Of a DNA stretch of 64,000 bases, positions 50,899 through 60,253 are shown piece by piece. Every line of letters starts with the position of its first letter. Within the stretch, counting starts at the first letter, position 1. The position numbers were made by a program, and so were the translations under genes. Below the pieces are notes generated by a model that saw only the letters and a program-made list of their open reading frames with translations, was not told the DNA's origin and made no database searches. Source of the stretch: Azospirillum sp. 412522 (GTDB lineage Bacteria; Pseudomonadota; Alphaproteobacteria; Azospirillales; Azospirillaceae); contig NZ_RWIJ01000017.1 in the NCBI RefSeq assembly GCF_019805165.1, forward strand, positions 62,001 to 126,000, written 5' to 3'.

Positions 50899-51538
50899 AC
50901 ACCAGTTCCTCCAGCGGCAGGCGCTTGCGCCAGCCCTTGGTCTCCAGCTCCGGCGTCGCCTCGAAATGGGTGACGTGGCCGAGGCAGAGATAGGCGATCG
51001 GGACGATCCGCTCCGGGATGCCGAGCGCCTCCTTCAGGGCGTCCTCGTGCAGGATGCTGACCCAGCCCATCCCCAGCCCTTCCGCCCGCGCCGCCAGCCA
51101 GAGATTCTGGACGGCGCAGACGCAGCTGTAGAGATCCATCGCCGGCATATGGGTGCGGCCGAGCACCACCGGGCCGGACCGCTCGCGGTCGCAGGTGATG
51201 CACACATTCACCGGCGCCTCGCGGATGCCTTCCAGCTTCAGGCGGCTGTAGAGGCCGCGGCGCTCGCCCTCGAACAGGGCCGCCGCCTCGTCGTTGGCGC
51301 GGGCGAAGTCGGCGTGGATGCGGGACTTCACGGCCGGATCGGTGACGACGATGAAGTTCCACGGCTGCATGAAGCCGACCGAAGGCGCATGGTGGGCGGC
51401 CAGCAGGATGCGGTTCAGCACCTCGTCCGGCACCGGGTCGGGGCGGAACTGCCCGCGCACGTCGCGGCGGGAGAAGATCGCCTTGTAGAGCGCATCCCGT
51501 TCCGTCGGGGTGAAGGCGTCCTCCCTCTCCTCATCCAT
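50873..51538 (-). CDS. bluB: 5,6-dimethylbenzimidazole synthase BluB
   Basis: A 221-residue flavin-destroying enzyme of the nitroreductase fold that makes the lower ligand of cobalamin from FMNH2 and O2. Motifs are FSRRDVRGQFRPDPVPDEVL, HHAPSVGFMQPWNFI and LYSCVCAVQNLWLAARAEGLGMGWVS. Neighbouring cob genes confirm BluB rather than a general nitroreductase. Confidence 0.93.
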   Translation of the reverse strand: MDEEREDAFTPTERDALYKAIFSRRDVRGQFRPDPVPDEVLNRILLAAHHAPSVGFMQPWNFIVVTDPAVKSRIHADFARANDEAAALFEGERRGLYSRLKLEGIREAPVNVCITCDRERSGPVVLGRTHMPAMDLYSCVCAVQNLWLAARAEGLGMGWVSILHEDALKEALGIPERIVPIAYLCLGHVTHFEATPELETKGWRKRLPLEELVFRDRWEGA

Positions 51539-51544
51539 GCGCCG

Positions 51545-52858
51545 TCACCCCCGCGCGATCAGGTGGACGAAGGATCCCAGGGCCAACCCGCGCCGGCTGC
51601 CCAGCGCGCCCAGGTCGCCGCCATCCGCCGCCGTGGCATGCAGCAGCGGCGCGTCGTCGCCGCGGGCGAGGGTCGAGGCGTAATGGAACTCGTGCCCCAT
51701 CAGCGTCGTGCCGGCCGGGCCCAGCGGCCCGTCGGCCAGCAGCGCCGCCCGGCGATAGCCCAGATGGAGCCGCCGCTTGGCGAAGGATGTGCGCACCCCC
51801 AGCAGCCCGGTCATCGGGTGGGTGACGCCGTCGGCATCCTCCAGCGTCTCGCCCATCACCATGTAGCCGCCGCATTCGCCATAGACCGGCACCCGCTCCG
51901 CCGCCGCGCGCAGCCCGTCGCGGAAGCGATGGTTGGCGGCGAGGCGGGCGGCATGCAGCTCCGGATAGCCGCCGGGCAGATAGACGGCGTCCGAGCCGGC
52001 CGGCGGCGCCTCGTCCGCCAGGGGGGAGAAGAAGCGGAGTTCCGCCCCGGCGGACTGCCAGCCGGCGGTCAGGTGCGGATAGACGAAGGTGAAGGCGGCA
52101 TCCCGGGCGATGGCGATGCGCTGGCCCAGCGGCGGCAGGGCGGGGGTGTCGCCGCCACGCCCGGCCCGCGACGGCTTGGCGAGGGCGACGACGCGGTCGA
52201 GATCGACATGCTCGGCGATGAAGCGGCCGAGCGCAGCCAGCCGGTCGGACAGTCCCTCCGTCTCGTCGGCCTGGACGAGGCCGAGATGGCGCTCGGGCAG
52301 GCTGAGGTCCGGCGCGCGCGGCAGGGCGCCCAGCACGGGGATGCCCAGCGCCTCGATGGCGGTGCCGGCCAGTGCGGTGTGGCGCGGGCTGCCGACATTG
52401 TTCAGCACCACGCCGCCGATGGCGACGTCGTCGCGGTAGGTGGCGAAGCCCTTCACCAATGCTGCGGCCGACTGCGACTGGCCCTTGGCGTTCACCACCA
52501 GCAGCACCGGCCAGCCGGTGCGCGCGGCGATCTCCGCCGTCGAGCCGGTGCCGGTGGCGCCGACGCCGGCGACGCCGTCGAACAGGCCCATCAGCGCTTC
52601 GCAGACCAGCAGGTCGGATCCCTCGGCGGCGCGGGCGGCCAGACCGTCCAGCAGATCCGGCCCCATCGCCCAGCTGTCGAGATTGACGCTCGGTCGGCCG
52701 GTGGCGGCGCGGTGGAAGGCCGGGTCGATGTAGTCCGGCCCCGACTTCGCCGCTCCCACCTTGAGGCCGCGGGCGCGGAGCGCCGCCAGCAGCCCCAGCG
52801 TCAGCGTCGTCTTGCCGGTGCCCGACGCCGGGGCGGCGATGATCAGACCCTTAGCCAT
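51545..52858 (-). CDS. cobB: Cobyrinate (hydrogenobyrinate) a,c-diamide synthase
   Basis: A 437-residue amidotransferase. The N-terminal ATP-binding domain (APASGTGKTTLTLGLL; KSGPDYIDPAFH) is followed by a C-terminal class-I glutaminase domain (YLPGGYPELHAA; nucleophile Cys in YGECGGYMVMGE; final MGHEFHYAS). It amidates the a and c side chains of the corrin ring. It overlaps cobA by eight bases. Confidence 0.95.
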   Translation of the reverse strand: MAKGLIIAAPASGTGKTTLTLGLLAALRARGLKVGAAKSGPDYIDPAFHRAATGRPSVNLDSWAMGPDLLDGLAARAAEGSDLLVCEALMGLFDGVAGVGATGTGSTAEIAARTGWPVLLVVNAKGQSQSAAALVKGFATYRDDVAIGGVVLNNVGSPRHTALAGTAIEALGIPVLGALPRAPDLSLPERHLGLVQADETEGLSDRLAALGRFIAEHVDLDRVVALAKPSRAGRGGDTPALPPLGQRIAIARDAAFTFVYPHLTAGWQSAGAELRFFSPLADEAPPAGSDAVYLPGGYPELHAARLAANHRFRDGLRAAAERVPVYGECGGYMVMGETLEDADGVTHPMTGLLGVRTSFAKRRLHLGYRRAALLADGPLGPAGTTLMGHEFHYASTLARGDDAPLLHATAADGGDLGALGSRRGLALGSFVHLIARG

Positions 52859-53651
52859 GCTGAATCGCCGTCTGGGCCGGCAGCCAGTCCAGCGCCGGGC
52901 GCAGCCGCACCACCTCGCCGATCACGATGATGGCGGGCGGTTCCAGCCCGCTCGCCGCCAGATCGGCGACGCAGGTGCCGAGGCTGGTGACGAGGCTCTT
53001 CTGGTTGGCGGTCGTCGCCTCCGTCACCACGCCGACGGGGGTGTCGGCGGACAGCCCGCCGGCCATCAGCTCCACGACGATGGTCGGCAGCGCCTTCCAG
53101 CCCATATAGAGGATCAGCGGCGCCTTGGTGGCGGCCAGCGCCCGCCAGTCCGGCCCGCCGCCCAGCGAATGGCCGGTCGCCAGGATCACCGCTTGGTTGG
53201 TGTCGCGGTGGGTCGCCGGGATGCCGGCATAGGCCGGGCCGGCGAGGCCCGACGTGATGCCGGGCACGATGCGGAAGGGAATGCCCTCGGCGGCCAGCGC
53301 CTGCGCCTCCTCGCCGCCGCGGCCGAAGACGAAGGGGTCGCCGCCCTTCAGCCGCAGCACGCGGTGGCCTTCCTTCGCCAGCTCGATCAGGCGGCTGGTG
53401 ATGTCGTCCTGGTGGGCGGAGGGTCGGCCGCCGCGTTTTCCGGCGAACTCCAGCCTTGCCGACGGGCTGGCGAGCGCCATGATCCGTTCGCCGACCAGCG
53501 CGTCATGGACGATGACGTCGGCTTGCCTTAGACCTTGCAGGGCCAGCAGGGTCAGCAGGCCGGGGTCGCCGGGACCGGACCCGGCCAGCCAGACGCTGCC
53601 GGGGGCGAAGGGGACCAGGACGCTTTCGGGAATGGACGACTCACACGACAT
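52851..53651 (-). CDS. cobA: Uroporphyrinogen-III C-methyltransferase
   Basis: A 266-residue SAM-dependent enzyme making precorrin-2. Motifs are VWLAGSGPGDPGLLTLLALQGLRQADV, LRLKGGDPFVFGRGGEEAQAL and PGITSGLAGPAYAGIPATHR. The start MSCESS (53651) is chosen for family length; its start codon shares the CATG with the divergent cbiD start. Frame open to 53741. Confidence 0.93.
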   Translation of the reverse strand: MSCESSIPESVLVPFAPGSVWLAGSGPGDPGLLTLLALQGLRQADVIVHDALVGERIMALASPSARLEFAGKRGGRPSAHQDDITSRLIELAKEGHRVLRLKGGDPFVFGRGGEEAQALAAEGIPFRIVPGITSGLAGPAYAGIPATHRDTNQAVILATGHSLGGGPDWRALAATKAPLILYMGWKALPTIVVELMAGGLSADTPVGVVTEATTANQKSLVTSLGTCVADLAASGLEPPAIIVIGEVVRLRPALDWLPAQTAIQHG

Positions 53652-54807
53652 GAACGCGGACTCGGGCTCGGAGAAGACGGAAGGCGGTGCGGAGCATGCT
53701 ACACCCTTGCGCCGCGGCTGGACGACGGGAACCTGCGCCACCGCCGCGGCGCGGGCGGCGGCAGAGGCTCTGTTCGGCCGGGAGTTCCCCGACCCGGTGA
53801 CCGTGACCCTGCCCGGCGGCCAGACCCCGGCCTTCGCCCTGGCGGTGACTCAGCGGGGGGAGGGGGGGGACGGCCCCCTGGGCGGACCCTGGGCCGCGGC
53901 CGGCGTGGTCAAGGATGCCGGAGACGATCCCGACGTTACCCATGGCGCGCTGGTGCGGGCGCGGGTGTGGCGCGGTGCGCCCGGCAGCGGCGTGACCTTC
54001 CGCGCCGGTCCCGGCGTCGGCACCGTGACCCTGCCCGGTCTGCCGCTGGCCGTCGGCGAGCCGGCGATCAACCCGGTGCCGCGCGCCATGATCGCGCAGG
54101 CGGTGGGAGAGGCGGCGCGTGACGCCGGTCAGCCCGCCGATCTGGTGGTCGAGGTCGGGGTGGAGAACGGCGAGCAGCTCGCCCGGCGCACCATGAACGG
54201 CCGGCTCGGCATCCTCGGCGGGCTGTCGATCCTGGGGACGACGGGGATCGTCGTGCCCTATTCCTGCGCGGCCTGGATCGCGTCGATCCAGCGAGGCATC
54301 GACGTGGCGCGCGCCGCCGGGCTCGGCCATGTCGCGGCCTGCACCGGCGACCTGTCGGAAAAGGCGGTGGTGGCGCGTTACGGCCTGTCGGAGCAGGCGT
54401 TGATCGACATGGGTGATTTCGTCGGCGGCACGCTGAAGTACCTGCGGCGGCACCCTATCCCCCGCCTGACGCTGTGCGGCGGCTTCGCCAAGTTCGGCAA
54501 GCTGGCACGCGGGCTGATGGATCTGCACAGCAAGCGCAACAGCGTCGATTTCGACTGGCTGGCCGTGCGGCTGGCGGAGCTGGGCGCCGGGCCGGACCTC
54601 GTCGCGCAAGCGCACGGCGCCAATACGGCGGCCCAGGTGCTGGGCATGGCGGACGCCGCCGGACTGCCGCTGGCCGACCATGTGGCCGAACTGGCCCGCC
54701 GCGCCGCGCAGGACGTGCTGGAGGACGCGCCGGTCGCCGTCGAGGTGCTGGTCACCGACCGGCAGGGGCGGATCGTGGGGAGCGCTCACTCCCCCAGCCC
54801 CCGGTAG
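53650..54807 (+). CDS. cbiD: Cobalt-precorrin-5B (C1)-methyltransferase CbiD
   Basis: A 385-residue enzyme with the family N-terminus (LRRGWTTGTCATAAARAAAEAL), AINPVPRAMI and GGLSILGTTGIVVPYSCAAWIASI. It methylates C1 with loss of the C2 unit from ring A in the oxygen-independent route; in this window it may replace CobF. ATG 53650 or 53632. It is divergent from cobA with overlapping starts and convergent with cobM (22-bp overlap). Confidence 0.93.
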   Translation: MNADSGSEKTEGGAEHATPLRRGWTTGTCATAAARAAAEALFGREFPDPVTVTLPGGQTPAFALAVTQRGEGGDGPLGGPWAAAGVVKDAGDDPDVTHGALVRARVWRGAPGSGVTFRAGPGVGTVTLPGLPLAVGEPAINPVPRAMIAQAVGEAARDAGQPADLVVEVGVENGEQLARRTMNGRLGILGGLSILGTTGIVVPYSCAAWIASIQRGIDVARAAGLGHVAACTGDLSEKAVVARYGLSEQALIDMGDFVGGTLKYLRRHPIPRLTLCGGFAKFGKLARGLMDLHSKRNSVDFDWLAVRLAELGAGPDLVAQAHGANTAAQVLGMADAAGLPLADHVAELARRAAQDVLEDAPVAVEVLVTDRQGRIVGSAHSPSPR

Positions 54808-55547
54808 CGCCGGACATGGCTGCCGTCGTAGAGCGCGCTGCAGCGGAACTCCTCGTGGCCCAGCGCCGGGCCGACCAGGATCAGCGCGGTGCGTTCCATC
54901 GGTGATGCCGCCACCTGCGCCGCGATGTCGGCCAGCGTACCTTGCAGCACCCGCTCATCCGGCCATGTGGCGCGGTAGACCACCGCGGCGGGGCAGCCGG
55001 CACCGTAGAGCGGGGTCAGCCGCTCCACCACCCGGTCGATGACGTGGATCGACAGGTGGATCGCCAGCGTCGCCCCGGAGGCCCCCAGAACTTCCAGCGT
55101 CTCGTTGGCCGGCATCGCCGAGGCGCGCCCCTCGGTGCGGGTCACGATCAGCGTCTGGCTGACCTCCGGCAGGGTAAGCTCCCGCCCCAGCGCGGCGGAC
55201 GCCGCGGCGAAGGCCGGCACGCCGGGGGTGATGGTGTAGGGGATGCTGAGCTCCCGCAGCGCGCGGGTCTGTTCGCCGAGCGCGCTGTAGACCGACAGGT
55301 CGCCGGAATGCAGCCGGGCGACATCCTGGCCGGCCGCGTCGGCAGCCCGGAACTCGGCGACGATCTCCTCAAGCGTCAGCGGCGCGGTGTCGATGATCCG
55401 CGCCCCCGCGGGCGCATGCGCGATGATCTCCTTCGGGACCAGAGACCCGGCATAGAGGCAGACCGGGCAGCGGGCGATCAGGTCGCGGCCGCGCAGCGTC
55501 AGCAGGTCTGGAGCGCCCGGCCCGGCACCGATGAAATGGACGGTCAT
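54786..55547 (-). CDS. cobM: Precorrin-4 C11-methyltransferase
   Basis: A 253-residue SAM enzyme: VHFIGAGPGAPDLLTLRGRDLI, ARLHSGDLSVYSALGEQ, PGVPAFAAASAALG and LAIHLSIHVID. It adds the C11 methyl. It overlaps cobE by four bases (ATGA). Confidence 0.95.
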   Translation of the reverse strand: MTVHFIGAGPGAPDLLTLRGRDLIARCPVCLYAGSLVPKEIIAHAPAGARIIDTAPLTLEEIVAEFRAADAAGQDVARLHSGDLSVYSALGEQTRALRELSIPYTITPGVPAFAAASAALGRELTLPEVSQTLIVTRTEGRASAMPANETLEVLGASGATLAIHLSIHVIDRVVERLTPLYGAGCPAAVVYRATWPDERVLQGTLADIAAQVAASPMERTALILVGPALGHEEFRCSALYDGSHVRRYRGLGE

Positions 55548-55978
55548 GAACGGGTCTCCAGAAGAGCGACGGCAGGCAGGGCGAGCGCCACGGTGGCGCG
55601 GGGGGTGGATCGGCGCGGCAGCAGCAGGCGCGATCCCGGCCCGGCGGCGGCCAGCGCCGCGGCCTCCGCGACCGACGCCAGCCCGACCGCGGCCAGCACG
55701 GTGGAGGAGCGGGTGTGGACGCGGTCCTGCGTCGCCAGCATCGCGTCCTCCTCGATGAAGCGCAGCGGCAGGCCGAGCGCGCGGGCGGCCTCCGCCAGTC
55801 CGGCCTCGTCGGCCTTCATCGCCGGGGCGGCCAGCGCCGCCAGCTGCCGCGCGGCGCCGGGCAGGGTGGCCTCGTCGAAGGCGGCAACGACCAGATTGGC
55901 GATCTCCTCCCAGCCGCAGCCGCGGCGGCAGCCCAGCCCGACGAAGACCGGGCCGAACAGCAGGGAGCCGGGCGTCAT
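55544..55978 (-). CDS. cobE: CobE / CbiG C-terminal domain protein
   Basis: A 144-residue protein with the domain start VFVGLGCRRGCGWEEIANLV and LRFIEEDAMLATQDRVHTRSS. The fold corresponds to the C-terminal domain of CbiG. CobE is needed for cobalamin synthesis in oxygen-dependent pathways, exact role uncertain. ATG 55978 overlaps the cobL stop by four bases. Confidence 0.88.
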   Translation of the reverse strand: MTPGSLLFGPVFVGLGCRRGCGWEEIANLVVAAFDEATLPGAARQLAALAAPAMKADEAGLAEAARALGLPLRFIEEDAMLATQDRVHTRSSTVLAAVGLASVAEAAALAAAGPGSRLLLPRRSTPRATVALALPAVALLETRS

Positions 55979-57222
55979 GCGGTCCATGCGCCCTCCGCGA
56001 ACGGCTTTTCCACGCGCCACAGCGTGACCGGCATCGCCGCGCGCCAGCCGCGGAAGCCGCCGACCGCCGAGGCGCGGGCCACCGCGATCTGGGTCAGTTC
56101 GCCGCCGAGGCGCTTGTGCGCGTCGATCAGCACCGCCTCGCTCTCCAGCGTCACCGCGTTGGCGACCAGCCGCCCACCGGGGGGGAGCGCATCCCGGCAG
56201 GCCGCCAGCAGGCCGTCTGCGGTCAGGCCGCCGCCGATGAAGATGGCGTCCGGCCGCTCCAGACCCTCCAGCGCCGCCGGGGCCTTGCCGCGTGCCAGTT
56301 GCAGGCCGGGTACGCCAAGCGCCGCCGCGTTGGCGAGAATGCGGGCGATGCGATCCGGGTGATGCTCGACGGCGACGGCGCGATTGGCCGGATCGCGCAG
56401 CATCCATTCAATGCCGATCGAGCCCGAGCCGGCGCCGACATCCCACAGCAGCTCCCCCCGGCGCGGCGCCAGGAAGGACAGGGTGACGGCACGCACCTCG
56501 CGTTTGGTGATCTGGCCGTCATGGTCGAACCACTCGTCGGGCAGGCCGGGTGCCAGCGGCAGGACGCGCGCGCCGGGGGTGGCGACGCAGTCGAGTGCGA
56601 TGGTGTTGAGATCGGCGGCACGGTCTGCCGTCCAGGCGTCGGCGGTGGCCTCCAGCCGGCCCTCGCGCGGCCCGCCCATCGCTTCCAGCACCGTCAGGCG
56701 CGAGGCGCCGAAGCCGCGGGCGCGCAGCAGGGCAGCGAGCTTGGCCGGGGTTGTTCCGTCCCAGGAAAGAAGCAGAAGCCTGGCGTTCGGTTGCAGATGC
56801 GGAACGACCTGTTCCAGCGGGCGGCCATGGACGGTCAGGCAGCGGCAGTCCTGTAACGGCCAGCCCGTCCGGGATGCTGCGAGGCTGAAGGCGGAGGCCG
56901 CCGGGATCACCATCGTTTCCGGAGGCGGAACGAGACGTGACAGCGTGGCGCCCACGCCGTACCAGGACGGGTCGCCGCTTGCCAGCACACAGACCCGCTG
57001 GCCCCGGCGGGCGAGCAGACCGGGGAAGGCATCGGTCATCGGCGACGGCCAGGGCAGCCGTTCCTGTCCCGAAACGACCGGCACGAAGTCGAGATGACGG
57101 GCGCCGCCATAGAGGACCGCCGCACCTTCGACCGCCGCGCGCGCGGCGGGCGGCAAACCGTCCCAGCCATCCTCGCCGATGCCGACGATGGCGAGCCAGC
57201 GGGCCGTTCCCATGCTATCCAT
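55975..57222 (-). CDS. cobL: Precorrin-6Y C5,15-methyltransferase (decarboxylating), CbiE-CbiT fusion
   Basis: A 415-residue bifunctional enzyme. The N-terminal CbiE-like methylase (WLAIVGIGEDGWDGLPPAAR; VLASGDPSWYGVG) is followed by a C-terminal CbiT-like class-I SAM domain (LLWDVGAGSGSIGIEWML; PDAIFIGGGL). It methylates C5 and C15 and decarboxylates the acetate on C12. Its 5' end overlaps the upstream part of the divergent cobK frame; with cobK starting at 57269 the genes are 46 bp apart. Confidence 0.95.
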   Translation of the reverse strand: MDSMGTARWLAIVGIGEDGWDGLPPAARAAVEGAAVLYGGARHLDFVPVVSGQERLPWPSPMTDAFPGLLARRGQRVCVLASGDPSWYGVGATLSRLVPPPETMVIPAASAFSLAASRTGWPLQDCRCLTVHGRPLEQVVPHLQPNARLLLLSWDGTTPAKLAALLRARGFGASRLTVLEAMGGPREGRLEATADAWTADRAADLNTIALDCVATPGARVLPLAPGLPDEWFDHDGQITKREVRAVTLSFLAPRRGELLWDVGAGSGSIGIEWMLRDPANRAVAVEHHPDRIARILANAAALGVPGLQLARGKAPAALEGLERPDAIFIGGGLTADGLLAACRDALPPGGRLVANAVTLESEAVLIDAHKRLGGELTQIAVARASAVGGFRGWRAAMPVTLWRVEKPFAEGAWTA

Positions 57223-57268
57223 GGCACCGATCCTGACGGGTGGGGAGAGGGAATTGGTCAAGGCGCTG

Positions 57269-58009
57269 ATGGTCAAGGTGCTGATCTTGGGCGGCACGAC
57301 GGAGGCGACGGCGCTGGCCAAGCGGCTGGCCGGACATCCGCGTATCGACGCCCGCATGTCGCTGGCCGGCCGCACGAAGAACCCGGTGCTGCCGCCGTTG
57401 CCGACCCGCATCGGCGGCTTCGGCGGGGCGGAGGGGCTTGCCGGTTACCTGTTGGCCGAGGGCATCGACGCGGTGGTCGATGCGACCCATCCCTTTGCGG
57501 CGCAGATCGCCGCCAATGCCGCCGCCGCCTGTGCGCAGGCCGGCGTGCCGCTGCGTGTTCTGAGCCGGCCGGCCTGGGTGGCGGGGCCGGGCGACCGCTG
57601 GATCGGCGTGCCGGACATGGATGCTGCGGCGCAGGCTTTGCGCGACCTGGGCGATACCGTTTTCCTGACCATCGGCCGGCAGGAGGTCGCGGCCTTCGAA
57701 GCGATGCCGGACAAGCGTTACCTGATCCGCGCCGTCGACCCGCCGGAGCCAATGCCGGCCTTGGCGCGCATGAGCCTGATCCTCGACCGCGGGCCTTTCA
57801 CCATCGAAGGCGAACTGGCGCTGATGCGCGGGCAGGGCGTGGAGGTCGTGGTGAGCAAGAACAGCGGCGGACGCGCCACCGACGCGAAGCTGGAGGCCGC
57901 ACGGAAGCTGGGGCTGCCGGTGGTGATGGTGGAGCGGCCGGCCGGCAACGGCGTGGCCGAACTGCACGACGTGGAGGACGCGGTGGGGTGGCTGGAGGGG
58001 GTGGGCTGA
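57269..58009 (+). CDS. cobK: Precorrin-6A reductase
   Basis: A 246-residue NADPH-dependent enzyme: VKVLILGGTTEATALAKRLA, VVDATHPFAAQIAANAAAAC, and FTIEGELALMRGQGVEVVVSKNSGG. ATG 57269 gives the family N-terminus; in-frame ATGs upstream to 57179 would overlap cobL. Promoters for the divergent pair must lie within coding DNA or the 46-bp gap. Confidence 0.94.
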   Translation: MVKVLILGGTTEATALAKRLAGHPRIDARMSLAGRTKNPVLPPLPTRIGGFGGAEGLAGYLLAEGIDAVVDATHPFAAQIAANAAAACAQAGVPLRVLSRPAWVAGPGDRWIGVPDMDAAAQALRDLGDTVFLTIGRQEVAAFEAMPDKRYLIRAVDPPEPMPALARMSLILDRGPFTIEGELALMRGQGVEVVVSKNSGGRATDAKLEAARKLGLPVVMVERPAGNGVAELHDVEDAVGWLEGVG

Positions 58010-58033
58010 GGCTCCTCCCCGCATGATCTCCTT

Positions 58034-58050
58034 CTCCCCCCTGGGGGGAG
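58034..58050. terminator. Hairpin between convergent cobK and cobJ
   Basis: CTCCCCCC (58034-58041) and GGGGGGAG (58043-58050) form an 8-bp stem around one T, inside a C/G-rich 98-bp gap. No T tract, but its place between convergent genes suits a barrier to transcription. Its C-run/G-run style is like the repeat inside cobG. Confidence 0.45.
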
Positions 58051-58107
58051 GGGCGGGGTAAGGGGGGGAGAGGGCTACTCGCAGCGGGTTGGTCGTCACA
58101 CCCATCC

Positions 58108-58881
58108 TCACCCCCGGTAATGGCGGGGCGTGTAGACCCAGCGCCCGCCGTCCGGCCGCGCCACGAAGCGGGTGTGCGAGGCGCCGATGATGACCAGCGT
58201 GCGCATGTCGGCCTGTTCCGCCCGCACCTCTCCCAGCGTGGTGACGGTCAACTCCTCGTCGGGTCGGCCGACGGCCCGGCCCAGCACGATGGGGGTTTCC
58301 GGCTTGCGGATGTCGCGCAGGGCGTCGAAGGCGGCCCCCAGCTGCCAGGGCCGGGCGCGGGAGATCGGGTTGTAGAGCGCGATGACGAAGTCCGCCTCCG
58401 CCGCCAGCCGCAGGCGCTTCAGCACCACCTCCCACGGTTTCAGGTTGTCGGACAACGAGATGGCGCAGAAGTCATGGCCCAGCGGCGCCCCGGCACGTGC
58501 CGCGGCGGCCTGCATGGCGGAGACGCCGGGATCGACCGACAGCGGCACCGCGTGCCAAGCCTCGGGCGCCGCCGGATCGTCCAGCGCCTCGAAGATCGCG
58601 GCGGCCATGGCGAAGATGCCAGGGTCGCCGCCCGACACCACCGCGACCCGCCGGCCCTGCGCCGCCAGATCCAAAGCGAAACGGGCGCGGTCCAGTTCCA
58701 CCCGGTTGTCGGAGGCGTGGCGGACTTGATGTCCCGGCGGCACGCGCTCGACATAGGGGAAATAGCCGACGAGGTCGGTCGACTCGGCCAGATCGCGCCG
58801 CGCTTCCGGGGTCAGCCAGCCCTCGGGTCCGGGGCCTAGCCCGACCACTTTCAACCAGCCATTCCTCTCCGCGCCGCTCAT
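58108..58881 (-). CDS. cobJ: Precorrin-3B C17-methyltransferase
   Basis: A 257-residue SAM enzyme for ring contraction: LKVVGLGPGPEGWLTPEARRDL, LVGYFPYVERVP, VAVVSGGDPGIFAMAAAIFEAL and LGHDFCAISLSDNLKPWEVVLKR. It overlaps cobI by four bases. Confidence 0.95.
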   Translation of the reverse strand: MSGAERNGWLKVVGLGPGPEGWLTPEARRDLAESTDLVGYFPYVERVPPGHQVRHASDNRVELDRARFALDLAAQGRRVAVVSGGDPGIFAMAAAIFEALDDPAAPEAWHAVPLSVDPGVSAMQAAAARAGAPLGHDFCAISLSDNLKPWEVVLKRLRLAAEADFVIALYNPISRARPWQLGAAFDALRDIRKPETPIVLGRAVGRPDEELTVTTLGEVRAEQADMRTLVIIGASHTRFVARPDGGRWVYTPRHYRG

Positions 58882-59618
58882 CCGCGCTTGCCCTCGCCGG
58901 GAATGACGATCTGGGAGAAGTAGGGGGCGACGTCCGGCGCCTCCAGGAAGGGCATGAAGCGCTGCTCATCCATGCTGGCGCGCTCGACGTACCACGCCCG
59001 CTCGGCCAGCCCGGCGGCGGCGATGGCGCGGCGGACCTTGGGCAAGTTCTGGCCCAGCTTCATCACCACGCAGGCATCCGCCGCCGTCAGAGCGCGGACC
59101 AGGGCCGCCTCGTCCAGCGTGCCGGGGATTACCGACAGCACGTCGTCGCGCAGCATCAGCGGGCGCGGCAACAGGGAAGCGCTGCACACCATGCTGGTGA
59201 CGCCGGGGACCACCTCCGCCCTGAAACGGCCGGACAGCCGCAGGAACAGGTGCATGAAGGAGCCGTAGAAGAACGGATCCCCCTCGTTGAGGGCGGCGAC
59301 GGAGCGGCCTGCGGCGAGGTGTGCCGCGATCCGCTCGGCGGACTCGTCGAAGAAGGCTTCGATCTGGCGGCCATAGTCCGGGTGGGTCGGCGGCAGTTCC
59401 ACCGTCACCGGATAGACCATCGGCAGCTCGATCTGGTCGGCGGCGATGGCCTGATCGGCAATCCGGCGGGCCTGACCCCTGGTGCCGCGTTTGCAGAAAT
59501 AGGCGACGACCGGGCAGGCGCCGATGGTGCGCACCGCCTTCAGCGTCATCAGCTCCGGATCGCCGGGGCCGACGCCGACGCCGAACAGGGTGCCGGGGGG
59601 GAGACTGTCGCCGCTCAT
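58878..59618 (-). CDS. cobI: Precorrin-2 C20-methyltransferase
   Basis: A 246-residue SAM enzyme: LFGVGVGPGDPELMTLKAVRTI, VAALNEGDPFFYGSFMHLF and PGVTSMVCSASLLPRPL. Start ATG 59618 overlaps the cobH stop (ATGA). Confidence 0.95.
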   Translation of the reverse strand: MSGDSLPPGTLFGVGVGPGDPELMTLKAVRTIGACPVVAYFCKRGTRGQARRIADQAIAADQIELPMVYPVTVELPPTHPDYGRQIEAFFDESAERIAAHLAAGRSVAALNEGDPFFYGSFMHLFLRLSGRFRAEVVPGVTSMVCSASLLPRPLMLRDDVLSVIPGTLDEAALVRALTAADACVVMKLGQNLPKVRRAIAAAGLAERAWYVERASMDEQRFMPFLEAPDVAPYFSQIVIPGEGKRG

Positions 59619-60253
59619 TCGACGTCGCTCGCCAGCGCGTTGACGGCGGCGGCGGCCATGGCGCTGCCGCCGCGCCGTCCGCGGATCGCCAGATAGGGGA
59701 CGCCGAAGGGGTTCCCGGCCAGCGCTTCCTTGCTTTCCATCGCGCCGACGAAGCCGACGGGGAAGCCGAGGACCGCCGCCGGCTTCGGCGCACCGGCGGC
59801 CAGCATCTCCAGCAGGTAGAACAGCGCGGTCGGCGCGTTGCCGATGGCGACCACCGAGCCGTCCAGCCGCTCGGCCCAAAGATCGAGCGCCGCGGCGGAG
59901 CGGGTGTTGCCGATGGTCTTCGCCAGATCGGGCACGGCGGGATCGCGCAGAGTGCAGACGACCGGATTGTCGGCCGGCAGGCGGGCACGGGTCACGCCAT
60001 GGGCGACCATCTCGCTGTCGCAGAGGATGGGCGCGCCGGACCGCAGCGCCGCGCGGGCGGCGCTGCCGACATCGGCGGAGAACAGCAGGTCCTGGGCCGC
60101 ATCGACCATGCCGCAGGCGTGGATGACGCGAACCGCCACCGGCTTCAGGTCGTCGGGGATGGCGGACAGGTCGGCTTCGGCCCGGATGGTGGCGAAGGAC
60201 TGGCGGTAAATGGCCGCTCCGTCGCGGATATAGTCGTAGAGCGGCTCAGGCAC
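59615..60253 (-). CDS. cobH: Precorrin-8X methylmutase
   Basis: A 212-residue enzyme moving the C11 methyl to C12. The catalytic His is in AVRVIHACGMVDAAQDL; ILCDSEMVAHGVTR and GNAPTALFYLLEML are conserved. It overlaps cobG by eight bases. Confidence 0.95.
   Translation of the reverse strand: MPEPLYDYIRDGAAIYRQSFATIRAEADLSAIPDDLKPVAVRVIHACGMVDAAQDLLFSADVGSAARAALRSGAPILCDSEMVAHGVTRARLPADNPVVCTLRDPAVPDLAKTIGNTRSAAALDLWAERLDGSVVAIGNAPTALFYLLEMLAAGAPKPAAVLGFPVGFVGAMESKEALAGNPFGVPYLAIRGRRGGSAMAAAAVNALASDVE

Noticed and set aside
57100..57300. Cobalamin riboswitch in front of cobL/cobK
   Set aside because: Only about 46 bp separate the starts and no B12-box pattern is seen; any riboswitch would be upstream of cobN outside the window.
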